A stretch of DNA of 64,000 nucleotides from Methanosarcinaceae archaeon (GTDB lineage Archaea; Halobacteriota; Methanosarcinia; Methanosarcinales; Methanosarcinaceae), in NCBI GenBank assembly GCA_020055655.1, contig JAIPUR010000004.1, positions 62,001 to 126,000 on the forward strand, read 5' to 3'. Positions 19,299 to 27,116 of this stretch are shown piece after piece. Each line of letters starts with the position of its first letter. Within the stretch, counting starts at the first letter, position 1. A program made the translations under genes and the position numbers. The notes beneath the pieces are model-generated. The model was not told the origin of the DNA. It was given only the letters and a program-made list of their open reading frames with translations, and ran no database searches.

Positions 19299-20579
19299 TT
19301 ATTTCAGAATATCTTGGAGTGCATCCTTTACGCCAAGTGCCACTCCCTCTACTTCTATTCCACCTTTTCCTTTTGCTCCATCTCCTACAACATAGAGGCC
19401 TTTTATTGGTGTAATGTTTTTAAGGTCAGTACCGGAAGCTGATCTGTTAACTGGCCATCCGTCTGAATATGATTGTACAAGAAGCACTTCATATTCTTTT
19501 CCTGAAAATATCTCTTCGAGGTCTTTTAGTCCAAGGTCGATCTCTTCCTCAAGATGATCTATATTTTTCCATTCAACACACTGATGTGCCATTGTCAGGT
19601 GTTTTCCAGGAGGTGCAAGGCTTGGATCAATATTTGTCACTTCATTGATACCGTTCACTCTTCTAGCATAGGGTGTCAGCAATACGCCTCCATGTCCTAT
19701 TAGTGGTTTATCCGATGTCAGGCATATTTTCACGCCGGCAGAAGGTTTCAGCTTTTTTGCAATATTGCTATATCTGTCAATTTCTGTTTTTGCAGTGTCA
19801 TCATCAAGCATCATTGCTGTGAATGGGTGTCCTATGTCGCTGATGATCAGGTCTGCTTTATGTTCCATATCATCAACAAGTACGCCTGTAGCTTTCCCAT
19901 TATCGCTTAGTATCTTTGTTACTTCTGATGATGTGTGGATACTTCCGCCATTTCTCACAACGACATCTATCAGAGCATCTATGACTCCTTTACAGCCACC
20001 CATGGGCACACCTGATCCGCCGTGGCGGTAAAGTTTCTCGATGATCTCAAAACCTTCTTCCACAGGTACATCTGCTGCACGAAGGCTGAGTGCCCATCCA
20101 AAAAATGAATCTGCAATTCGGTTTGTCCAGTCCTGATCAATGTGCTTTGTACACCAGTCTGCAAAAGAACCTTCATTTGGTTGATTCTTTCTGGTACTGA
20201 TCGCGTAAAAAATAAGCTTTAAACGATTTATCAATGAAAATTGTGTCTTAAAATCCTCAAATAGGATGTCCTTGTGGCCAAAGCTATAATTTGTATCGCC
20301 TTTTTTGCGTGGTATTCTAATAACTGCACTAGGCTTAATGCGCACGATCTCGACGTCTGCACCAATCTCTTCAAGCAGGTTTGCAAGGGGCCCTGTTGGT
20401 CCATGGGGTATCATGTGCAGTGCACCGGTACTAAGCTGGAATCCATGATATGGTATATTGGTAAACCTTCCTCCATTTATGGGGAGCCGTTCAAAGACTT
20501 CTACTTCATATCCTGAATTTGAGAGACTGGCTGCACTCAGCAATCCTCCAAGGCCTGAACCAATTATTATTGCTTTCAT
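19299..20579 (-). CDS. phytoene-desaturase-like FAD oxidoreductase
   Basis: A 426-residue flavoprotein of the phytoene desaturase/amine oxidase superfamily. It starts MKAIIIGSGLGGLLSAASLS followed by VEVFERLPINGGRF (FAD motif) and ends with GLYVVGDGAKGKGGIEVEGV, the C-terminal FAD motif. The substrate is unknown. The neighbouring ferredoxin and the nearby geranylgeranyl reductase suggest an isoprenoid such as a polyprenyl lipid or quinone side chain (inference). It ends two bases... upstream of it the ferredoxin stop lies one base before its ATG, so they form one unit. No carotenoid synthase gene is present nearby. Confidence 0.85.
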   Translation of the reverse strand: MKAIIIGSGLGGLLSAASLSNSGYEVEVFERLPINGGRFTNIPYHGFQLSTGALHMIPHGPTGPLANLLEEIGADVEIVRIKPSAVIRIPRKKGDTNYSFGHKDILFEDFKTQFSLINRLKLIFYAISTRKNQPNEGSFADWCTKHIDQDWTNRIADSFFGWALSLRAADVPVEEGFEIIEKLYRHGGSGVPMGGCKGVIDALIDVVVRNGGSIHTSSEVTKILSDNGKATGVLVDDMEHKADLIISDIGHPFTAMMLDDDTAKTEIDRYSNIAKKLKPSAGVKICLTSDKPLIGHGGVLLTPYARRVNGINEVTNIDPSLAPPGKHLTMAHQCVEWKNIDHLEEEIDLGLKDLEEIFSGKEYEVLLVQSYSDGWPVNRSASGTDLKNITPIKGLYVVGDGAKGKGGIEVEGVALGVKDALQDILK

Positions 20580-20580
20580 G

Positions 20581-20736
20581 TTATCCCTCTATTGCTTTAA
20601 CAGGGCAGTAAGCAATGCAAATGCCACATTCAATACATTTTTCGCTCATTTTTGCCTTTGCATTTACAACAATGGCATCCAGTTTACAAAATGTTGCGCA
20701 CTGACCGCACCCTACACAATTATCGTTCACTTTCAT
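20581..20736 (-). CDS. 2[4Fe-4S] ferredoxin beside the phytoene-desaturase-like gene
   Basis: A 51-residue protein with CVGCGQCATFCK and CIECGICIAYCP. The first motif ends in CK rather than CP. The ATG has GGTGA six bases upstream. Its stop is one base before the flavoprotein start, so it is almost certainly the electron partner of that enzyme. It is the second ferredoxin/flavoprotein pair in the region. Confidence 0.9.
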   Translation of the reverse strand: MKVNDNCVGCGQCATFCKLDAIVVNAKAKMSEKCIECGICIAYCPVKAIEG

Positions 20737-20910
20737 TGAATGTCACCGAATCTGGATGTATTAAGTACTCAACAATAAAAAGTGTTATTGTCAATGATTT
20801 GAAAATATCGGGGTCCATTAATTTTAAGGTTGTATTTTTATTTCATTCTTATTTTTGGATGTTATAATTACTGCTGTTGTTATATATTGTTCTTCGGTCT
20901 TAATTAATAG

Positions 20911-20920
20911 AAAAATATAT
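20911..20920 (+). promoter_or_regulatory. TATA element of the Lrp-type regulator
   Basis: AAAAATATAT begins 36 bp before the ATG and ends 27 bp before it, and no ribosome binding site is present, which points to a leaderless transcript. The rest of the 210-bp divergent gap is AT-rich. Confidence 0.5.
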
Positions 20921-20946
20921 TATTATTCAAGTGCATTTATAATATA

Positions 20947-21396
20947 ATGGATAAGATCGATCTTGAAATATTGGGGTATCTTTCACGTAATTCCAGGATG
21001 CATAGCACTGAAATTGCGAGTGGGATCGGGGTAGCTACCTCTACTGTGCATAAAAGAATCGAAAAGATGCGTGAATCGGGGGTCATTAAAGAATTCACAA
21101 TAAAAATAGACCCTTCTATCGTAGGACTTAATGCTACAAGTTTTGTTGGTTTGAATATAGATTCCAGTAAAAGGATCAATGTACTGAATAAACTAAAACA
21201 GATCGATGATATTCTTGAGATATACGAGCTTCTGGAACCATATGACATTCTGTTAAAGGTGCAGACACTCGATGTGCATTCTTTAAAGCAAAATGTTTTG
21301 CAGGCACTTTGTGGAATGGATGGTGTGGCTGAAGCTACCAGTTTGCTAACTACAAAATGTCACAAGGATAAACCTTCAACGATACCGATTGAATGA
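20947..21396 (+). CDS. Lrp/AsnC family transcriptional regulator
   Basis: A 149-residue protein: an N-terminal winged helix-turn-helix (LEILGYLSRNSRMHSTEIA, then VATSTVHKRIEKMRE as recognition helix) and a C-terminal RAM/AsnC ligand domain (INVLNKLKQIDDILEIYELL onward). The DNA target and effector are unknown. It is divergent from the ferredoxin/phytoene-desaturase-like pair and lies upstream of fpo, so either could be a target (inference). The RAM domain lacks the usual long C-terminal strand motif and ends with a basic DKPSTIPIE tail. Confidence 0.85.
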   Translation: MDKIDLEILGYLSRNSRMHSTEIASGIGVATSTVHKRIEKMRESGVIKEFTIKIDPSIVGLNATSFVGLNIDSSKRINVLNKLKQIDDILEIYELLEPYDILLKVQTLDVHSLKQNVLQALCGMDGVAEATSLLTTKCHKDKPSTIPIE

Positions 21397-21537
21397 ATGC
21401 TCAGTAAATTTGCTAGTGCTGAACCATTAGCAGCGAACGTACCATTAAGTATGCCTATGTAATGGGCCAGGAAAATGGTAAGATTAAAGAAGGCGATATT
21501 GTTTCGGTTTTGGGACTATTCCCGATAATGTTCATCT

Positions 21538-21735
21538 GTGAACTATTTACTACACAGAGAATATAATTTTAATGGTTTAGGGGATTTGATAGATACCCTG
21601 CTTTATATCTGCCCAACATGCCATACTTGAAGTTTTGAGAAGTATAGTACACACAATGTAGGTGAATGGCTGGTATTCTCATGCTCGGAATGTGGCTGTG
21701 CTATTAAAAAGTATTATTCTTTGAAACAAGTATAG
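21538..21735 (+). pseudogene. remnant of a small zinc-ribbon gene with an in-frame TGA
   Basis: From GTG 21538 one frame reads NYLLHREYNFNGLGDLIDT, then YICPTCHT, then TGA at 21628-21630, then SFEKYSTHNVGEWLVFSCSECGCAIKKYY and a TAG at 21733-21735. The CPTC and CSEC pairs make a typical zinc ribbon interrupted by one stop codon. No good ribosome binding site is visible. I treat it as a decayed gene; a sequencing error at the TGA is the alternative. Confidence 0.5.
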
Positions 21736-22197
21736 ATTTTGATTTCCATTTCTGCTTTTTTAGTATCATCTATATTATAAATCTCAAAATAATCAGGGAT
21801 CATCATATCTATTTATTATTAATTGCGTATATTTTTTGGAATTGTTTGCATCTGTTATTTTTATTTTGAACAAATCAATTTCCATAATGAAACTTTGGAA
21901 AATATATTTATCTGGTGGGATATTAATTTGGAGTTGCTCCTGGTGATAAAGTCAAAACATACTTCTTTTGCTCAGAAATCAAATCTTATTTACATTATAA
22001 TTAAATATAATTATATTCTAATGATTGTCATTATCGTCCTACTTTTTTCTTTCATAATCGGAATTGATATACTTTAAATAGAATGAATTATTATCAAATA
22101 GTAGTCAACACTATCTATTGAAATTTTCGTCAACAGATAAGGTTAAGTTCCCTTAATAAGTTGTGGATAATTTGGTACAAAAGTCTTATGTAGGCTG

Positions 22198-22244
22198 TTT
22201 AAATCAAATACTATATCTATGGTTATACTTTCAGGAGAGTTATT
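22198..22244 (+). promoter_or_regulatory. fpo operon promoter and ribosome binding site
   Basis: TTTAAATC at 22198-22205 is a reasonable TATA box about 40 bp before the fpoA ATG. AGGAGAG at 22233-22239, five bases before the ATG, is the ribosome binding site. The transcription start would fall near 22228-22230 (inference). Confidence 0.5.
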
Positions 22245-22637
22245 ATGTCAGGAATAATCGATACCAGTAACGTAATATATAGTTACATACCGGTTGCAAT
22301 CATCCTTGTTGTGGCATTAGTTATGCCTCCTATTACTATGTTTATTGTAAAAACATTAAGTCCTAGGAGTAGAGGTGTAGCAAAATATGAGACATACGAG
22401 TCCGGATCTGTCCCAATTGGGAACGCAAGGATCCAGTTCGATGTCGAATATTATCTTTATGCCATTGCTTTTGTTCTTTTTGATATTGAAGTCCTTTTCC
22501 TTTACCCATGGGCTACTATCTTCAAAGGACACGGTATTACAGGGATAGCAACCGTTGAAATGTTAGTCTTTATTTTTGTTGTATTGTTTGGTTATGTATA
22601 CCTGTTAAAGAAGGAGGCTCTAAAGTGGATGAAGTAG
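22245..22637 (+). CDS. fpoA: F420H2 dehydrogenase subunit FpoA
   Basis: A 130-residue NuoA-type subunit with three membrane helices and the conserved loop KYETYESGSVPIG, followed by LFDIEVLFLYPWA with the conserved acidic pair in helix 2. It is part of the membrane arm of the F420H2:methanophenazine oxidoreductase, which pumps protons during methylotrophic growth. It is first in the fpo operon. Its end overlaps the fpoB start by 13 bases. Confidence 0.95.
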   Translation: MSGIIDTSNVIYSYIPVAIILVVALVMPPITMFIVKTLSPRSRGVAKYETYESGSVPIGNARIQFDVEYYLYAIAFVLFDIEVLFLYPWATIFKGHGITGIATVEMLVFIFVVLFGYVYLLKKEALKWMK

Positions 22638-23155
22638 AGCAAGTTGAATATGAACAAGTCCCAGGCACTATGCTTACAGATAGTAATGCTATCTGTGACT
22701 TTCTGAAGAAAACAAAGGTTCAGGATGTTCTAAACTGGGGTAGGAAAAACTCATTGTGGTTTATGGTAAACGCTATGGGGTGCTGTGGTGTGGAGTTACT
22801 GGCTACCGGTATGGCACACTATGATACCGATCGTTTTGGTATCATTCCAAGGAACTCCCCAAGACATGCCGATGTAATGATCATCAGTGGTTATGTCACA
22901 AAGAAGTACCTTCCAGCACTGCAGACTGTATGGGATCAGATGCCTTCACCAAAGTGGGTAATATGCTTCGGTGACTGCGCTATTAGCGGTGGACCATTCT
23001 ATGAATCTTACAGTACTCATCAGAATATAGATGAGATATTCCCTGTGGATGTTTTCGTACCAGGGTGTCCTCCAAGATGTGAAGCACTTATCCAGGGATT
23101 TGTCGAACTGCAGAAGAAGATTATCGCAAAGAAAGACAAAGGTACGGAGTACTAA
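22625..23155 (+). CDS. fpoB: F420H2 dehydrogenase subunit FpoB
   Basis: A 176-residue NuoB-type subunit. The terminal cluster N2 ligands are visible in NAMGCCGVE, CFGDCAISGG and VFVPGCPPRCEA. It passes electrons to methanophenazine at the junction of the peripheral and membrane arms. The start is GTG, with GGAGG seven bases upstream inside fpoA, so translation is coupled. Confidence 0.96.
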   Translation: MDEVEQVEYEQVPGTMLTDSNAICDFLKKTKVQDVLNWGRKNSLWFMVNAMGCCGVELLATGMAHYDTDRFGIIPRNSPRHADVMIISGYVTKKYLPALQTVWDQMPSPKWVICFGDCAISGGPFYESYSTHQNIDEIFPVDVFVPGCPPRCEALIQGFVELQKKIIAKKDKGTEY

Positions 23156-23164
23156 GGTGAGAAA

Positions 23165-23638
23165 ATGGATTCAAAATCAGTTATGAATGCAATAACTTCC
23201 AAGTTTCCCGATATCCACTTCGTATTCCGAGAATCCGATATCAGGATAACTGGTAGGGTTAGAGCTGCAAAAGTTGTGGAGGTATGCCAGTACCTTAAAG
23301 AAGAGGTGGAATTTGGTCACCTTTGCTGTGAGTTTGGTGTAGACTATCCTGAAAGAAATGAGATCGAGGTTGTGTATGTAATAGGCTCTTATGAGCACCC
23401 TGTGATTCTCACAATGAAGGCGATCCTTCCAAGGGACAACCCGGAAATCGAATCAGTGGTTCCAGTATACTGGAATGCAAATTGGTACGAAAGAGAGACA
23501 CACGAACTGTTTGGTGTACAATACCTGAATCACCCTGACCTTAGACCACTTGTCCTGACAGAGGAATTGTATGGAGAGTGGCCACTCAGGAAAGATTACG
23601 AAGGTTTCCCGAACAAAACAGCTAGGAACTTGGTGTGA
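23165..23638 (+). CDS. fpoC: F420H2 dehydrogenase subunit FpoC
   Basis: A 157-residue NuoC-type (30 kDa) subunit of the connecting module. The family signature is seen in WYERETHELFGVQY and LRPLVLTEELYGEWPLRKDY near the C-terminus. It carries no cofactor and holds FpoB and FpoD in place. AAGGTGAGAAA precedes the ATG. Confidence 0.95.
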   Translation: MDSKSVMNAITSKFPDIHFVFRESDIRITGRVRAAKVVEVCQYLKEEVEFGHLCCEFGVDYPERNEIEVVYVIGSYEHPVILTMKAILPRDNPEIESVVPVYWNANWYERETHELFGVQYLNHPDLRPLVLTEELYGEWPLRKDYEGFPNKTARNLV

Positions 23639-23647
23639 GGTAAAATT

Positions 23648-24772
23648 ATGGATGAAACAGTTAAACCATCTGAAATGATAGTACACCTTGGCCCTCAACA
23701 CCCAATGATGCCAGGCCCTTTCAGATTGAACGCAAAACTGAAAGGAGAGACTGTAGTAGACTCTGAGGTAGATATTGGATGGATCCACAAAGGGATCGAA
23801 AAGATCCTGGAAAACAAAACATATCTCCAGGGTATTACTATTGTGGACAGGATCTGCTATCTTGCTGCGATAACCAACGAAGAAGCATATGTTGGTTGCG
23901 TTGAGAAGCTTGCAGGAATTGAGGTGCCTGAGAGGTCACAGTACATACGTGTTATAGTAGAGGAACTATCCAGGATACAGAGTCACATACTGGGTATGGG
24001 TGAATATGCTTCTTTCCTTGGATTTGTGAGTATGTTCATGTACACCATCAGGGACAGAGAAGATCTAATGAGTCTTATTGACTCTATTACAGGAGCACGT
24101 ATCACACATAGTTTCCTGCGTTTTGGTGGTGTCAAACAAGATTTGCCAGACAATTTTGCCAATGATGTAAAATACGTTTTTGGAAATATCAGAAAAGCAG
24201 TTGACCAATATGAGGAACTGTATGCTACAGATAGGATCTATAAGGCAAGAACTGTAGGTATTGGTGTAGTCGATGCAGATACTGCTAAAGACCTTGGTGT
24301 ATCAGGTCCACCATTAAGGGCAACAGGTGTTGCTTTTGATATCCGTAAGGATGAGCCATATCTGGTTTATAACGATCTTGATTTCAAGGTATGTACTCAT
24401 ACTGATGGTGATGTATACGCAAGGATACAAGTACGTCTTGATGAGATCCGCGAGAGTATGTACATAATAGAACAGTGTCTTGACCAAATTCCATCAGGTC
24501 CACTCTTCCCAGAGGGTACTGCATATGGACGCAGGACTCCTATCATGAGAGTTCCTGCAGGAGAGGTTTTCCACCGCGTTGAGGACCCAAGAGGAGAAAT
24601 GGGATTCTACATGGTTTCTGATGGCTCAGATAAGCCTTATCGTGTGAAGGTAAGAGGGCCGGTATATCCAACATTGCAGACATTACCTGGGCTTCTTAAG
24701 GGAGTTCCTGTTGCGGATATCGTGGCAATTGCAGGTAGTATGGACACATGTACCAGTGAAGTTGACAGGTGA
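23648..24772 (+). CDS. fpoD: F420H2 dehydrogenase subunit FpoD
   Basis: A 374-residue NuoD-type subunit with the N-terminal HLGPQHPMMPGPFRL, the RICYLAAITNEEAY and LSRIQSHILGMGEY segments, and a C-terminal VADIVAIAGSMDTCTSEVDR. It forms the methanophenazine-binding site with FpoB and FpoH. GAGGTAAAATT precedes the ATG. It overlaps or abuts fpoH. Confidence 0.96.
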   Translation: MDETVKPSEMIVHLGPQHPMMPGPFRLNAKLKGETVVDSEVDIGWIHKGIEKILENKTYLQGITIVDRICYLAAITNEEAYVGCVEKLAGIEVPERSQYIRVIVEELSRIQSHILGMGEYASFLGFVSMFMYTIRDREDLMSLIDSITGARITHSFLRFGGVKQDLPDNFANDVKYVFGNIRKAVDQYEELYATDRIYKARTVGIGVVDADTAKDLGVSGPPLRATGVAFDIRKDEPYLVYNDLDFKVCTHTDGDVYARIQVRLDEIRESMYIIEQCLDQIPSGPLFPEGTAYGRRTPIMRVPAGEVFHRVEDPRGEMGFYMVSDGSDKPYRVKVRGPVYPTLQTLPGLLKGVPVADIVAIAGSMDTCTSEVDR

Positions 24773-24777
24773 TCATG

Positions 24778-25806
24778 ATGATGCATTTAGAAGATATATT
24801 AATCAATCCGCTTTTAAGAGCAATTCTTGGTCTGTGTCTTATGGGTGTTGTTTTTGGAGGCGCCTGTGTAGTTATATGGTTTGAGCGCAAACTCTCTGCT
24901 GATATCCAGCAGAGATACGGTCCAATGAGAGTAGGTCCTCATGGTTTACTCCAATTGGTTGCCGATGCTATCAAATTATTTACCAAAGAAGATATCATTC
25001 CAAAAAATGCTGATAAGCTCTTATTCGTTTCAGCACCGATACTTCTTCTGGGATCAGTTTTCCTGATGCTCGTTGCAATGCCATTCGGTGCAATTATCAT
25101 AAATGGAGAAACATATGTAATTGCAGCAACTGAGATGGATATAAGTGTTCTTTACATTGAAGCCATGTCTGCAATTTCTATCATTGGTATTTTCATGGTT
25201 GCATACAGTGCAAACAACAAATATTCTGTTCTTGGTGCTTTCAGGAACTTTGCCCGTATGATCGGGTACGAAGTCCCACTCGGTATATGCATTGTGTCTG
25301 TAGCTATAATGGCCGGTTCGCTGAATATTGTAGAGATCGCAGAAGCACAGAGTCCACTATGGTTTGCTATCAAGCAGCCAATAGGATTTGCTGTGTTCTT
25401 TATAGCTCTCATGGCTGACATGGGACGCCTTCCGTTCGATCAGAACGAATCAGAAGAAGAACTCATTGCAGGAGTTATTACCGAATACTCCAGTATGAGA
25501 TTTGGTTACGTTTTCTTTGCAGAATACATTCACCTTATTCTTGGTTCAATGCTTGCTGTTCTGTTGTTCCTTGGAGGATGGAACCTGCCTGCAGCACTGA
25601 CTTCAAACACGATCCTTGGTATTATCCTTCCAACTGCCTTCTTCTTAGGTAAGGTCGTCCTGGTAATTCTTGCAGTTATCATGGTCAGATGGGCAATTCC
25701 AAGGTATAGGATCGATCAGGTAGTAGACCTGAGCTGGAAGAGACTTCTGCCTTTAGCTCTTCTCAACCTTGGTTGGGTAATTGCACTGGGCCTGCTGGGA
25801 GTGTAA
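24778..25806 (+). CDS. fpoH: F420H2 dehydrogenase subunit FpoH
   Basis: A NuoH-type membrane subunit of about 342 residues with eight helices. Conserved loops are ERKLSADIQQRYGPMRVGP, EMDISVLYIEAMSA and LPFDQNESEEELIAG. It links the quinone-like site to the proton-pumping arm. The start is ambiguous: three ATG codons in a row (24775, 24778 and 24781) follow AGGTGATC at 24767-24774, which overlaps the fpoD stop. I use the middle one. Confidence 0.94.
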   Translation: MMHLEDILINPLLRAILGLCLMGVVFGGACVVIWFERKLSADIQQRYGPMRVGPHGLLQLVADAIKLFTKEDIIPKNADKLLFVSAPILLLGSVFLMLVAMPFGAIIINGETYVIAATEMDISVLYIEAMSAISIIGIFMVAYSANNKYSVLGAFRNFARMIGYEVPLGICIVSVAIMAGSLNIVEIAEAQSPLWFAIKQPIGFAVFFIALMADMGRLPFDQNESEEELIAGVITEYSSMRFGYVFFAEYIHLILGSMLAVLLFLGGWNLPAALTSNTILGIILPTAFFLGKVVLVILAVIMVRWAIPRYRIDQVVDLSWKRLLPLALLNLGWVIALGLLGV

Positions 25807-25810
25807 AAAG

Positions 25811-26254
25811 ATGGTTATTAAAAATATGATACAAGCTGTCAAGAATATCTACTTCGGTCCCCCTGTAACAAGGAAATGTCCGGAAGATCCCACAAAACTT
25901 TCTGACAGGTTCAGGGGCTTGCAGAAGCTTGACAAAAGTAAATGTATAGGTTGTGGAATATGCGCTAATACCTGTCCAAACAATGCGATCAAGATCGTAA
26001 GGGACAATATTAATCCACAAAGCGATAAAAAAAGATGGTTCCCATCAATTGATATCGGACACTGTTTATTCTGTGGTCTTTGTATTGACCAATGTCCAAA
26101 AGAAGCACTTTCAACCACTAAGGTGTATCTGACAGGTATCATTCGCTGGAACCACGAGGATCTTCTCTTTACACCAGCTATGCTTGCAAGAGAAGTTGAC
26201 ATTCATGCTGAAGAAGAAGCAGGTGAGGAGGTTAGCAGATGGACCCCACAATAG
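25811..26254 (+). CDS. fpoI: F420H2 dehydrogenase subunit FpoI
   Basis: A 147-residue NuoI-type ferredoxin subunit with two [4Fe-4S] motifs, CIGCGICANTCPNN and CLFCGLCIDQCPKE. It receives electrons from FpoF, which is not in this window and is usually encoded elsewhere. ATG 25811 is chosen because GGGAGTG lies seven bases upstream; a longer TTG-started frame runs into fpoH and is unlikely. Confidence 0.95.
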   Translation: MVIKNMIQAVKNIYFGPPVTRKCPEDPTKLSDRFRGLQKLDKSKCIGCGICANTCPNNAIKIVRDNINPQSDKKRWFPSIDIGHCLFCGLCIDQCPKEALSTTKVYLTGIIRWNHEDLLFTPAMLAREVDIHAEEEAGEEVSRWTPQ

Positions 26255-26517
26255 GTAATATTACTGAACTAATCATATTTGCGATATTAGCAGTTACTGC
26301 AATAGTATCTGCAGTCACCGTGGTTACCGCTAAAGAAGTAGTAAGGGCAGCAATAGGGTTGGTTGTTACCATGTTCCTGATTGCAGCATTTTACATTATG
26401 TTAAACGCCCAGTTCCTTGGTGTAGTCCAGATACTGGTATACGTCGGTGCAATAGGTGTATTGATACTATTCGCAGTTATGCTTACAAAGAAGGAGTTTG
26501 GTGACGATGTTGAATAA
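26239..26517 (+). CDS. fpoJ1: F420H2 dehydrogenase subunit FpoJ, N-terminal part
   Basis: A 92-residue membrane protein with three helices, equivalent to the N-terminal half of NuoJ (MFLIAAFYIMLNAQFLGVVQ is the conserved helix). As in Methanosarcina, NuoJ is split into two genes. It overlaps fpoI by 16 bases with a GTGAGGAGG binding site inside fpoI. Confidence 0.92.
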   Translation: MDPTIGNITELIIFAILAVTAIVSAVTVVTAKEVVRAAIGLVVTMFLIAAFYIMLNAQFLGVVQILVYVGAIGVLILFAVMLTKKEFGDDVE

Positions 26518-26815
26518 AGAATTTTCATTTACTCTAATGGGAGTATTGACAACATTATACAAATTCTTCAAGCCTCGTATTCTCGGAATAGTGCTTGCAT
26601 TATTGTTCTTGTCTGTGATACTTGTGTCAGTTGTATTCACAAGTTGGCCTGCTGTTGATCAGCTTCCACAGAATCTGGATGATCCAAGTAACATAGAAGG
26701 CATTGGTTTACTGATCTTTACTGATCTTGTAGTACCATTCGAGATTCTTTCCATTGTATTGTTATCTTCATTGATGGGTGCGATATATATGGCAAAAGGA
26801 GATGGTGACGAATGA
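26507..26815 (+). CDS. fpoJ2: F420H2 dehydrogenase subunit FpoJ, C-terminal part
   Basis: About 102 residues with two membrane helices. The second, [20 protein letters not shown], corresponds to the last helix of NuoJ. ATG 26507 overlaps the end of fpoJ1 and is preceded by AAGGAG and GGTGA. TTG 26498 and GTG 26501 in the same frame are less likely starts. Confidence 0.9.
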   Translation: MLNKEFSFTLMGVLTTLYKFFKPRILGIVLALLFLSVILVSVVFTSWPAVDQLPQNLDDPSNIEGIGLLIFTDLVVPFEILSIVLLSSLMGAIYMAKGDGDE

Positions 26816-27114
26816 TTCCCATAGAGCTTTATATCGGACTTTCTGCGATTATTTTCTCCATAGGTCTCTATGGTCTAATGACGCAGCGCAATGGTATCCG
26901 TATATTGATGAGTGTTGAGTTGATGCTTAACGCAGCAAATATCAACCTTGTTGCATTCTCAAGCTACAATGCTGATCTTACAGGACAGGTATTTGCCCTG
27001 TACTCAATAGCATTAGCAGCATGTGAGGCAGCTATAGGATTCGCTATATTGATGGCCATCTTCAAGATGAAGGGCACGATCAACCTTGATAGCATTAATA
27101 TTTTGAGGTGGTAA
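26812..27114 (+). CDS. fpoK: F420H2 dehydrogenase subunit FpoK
   Basis: A 100-residue NuoK-type subunit with three helices and the two conserved membrane glutamates ([16 protein letters not shown] and [15 protein letters not shown]). It overlaps fpoJ2 by four bases (ATGA). It belongs to the proton-translocating arm. Confidence 0.95.
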   Translation: MIPIELYIGLSAIIFSIGLYGLMTQRNGIRILMSVELMLNAANINLVAFSSYNADLTGQVFALYSIALAACEAAIGFAILMAIFKMKGTINLDSINILRW

Positions 27115-27116
27115 AA

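Larger units (their letters stand above)
21397..22244 (+). other. 848-bp region without an intact gene, upstream of fpo
   Basis: This gap holds the remains of a small gene (see the pseudogene entry) and a short upstream stretch, about 21426-21567, that reads ERTIKYAYVMGQENGKIKEG in one frame before losing the frame. Further right it becomes very AT-rich, about 21740-22130, with only a low-complexity 84-codon reading frame rich in I, F and Y that I judge spurious. The last 60 bp carry the fpo promoter. No RNA gene was recognised. Confidence 0.6.

Noticed and set aside
21628-21630. In-frame TGA in the zinc-ribbon remnant as a selenocysteine codon
   Set aside because: Methanosarcinaceae are not known to make selenoproteins, no SECIS-like hairpin was seen, the flanking CPTC/CSEC pairs are already complete, and upstream sequence is also frame-damaged. 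Decay is simpler.
21823-22077. 84-codon reading frame upstream of fpo
   Set aside because: Low-complexity I/F/Y-rich translation in very AT-rich DNA, no ribosome binding site, no recognisable motif.
26239-26815. Split fpoJ as a frameshift
   Set aside because: Both halves have their own start and ribosome binding site, and the same split is known in Methanosarcina fpo operons.
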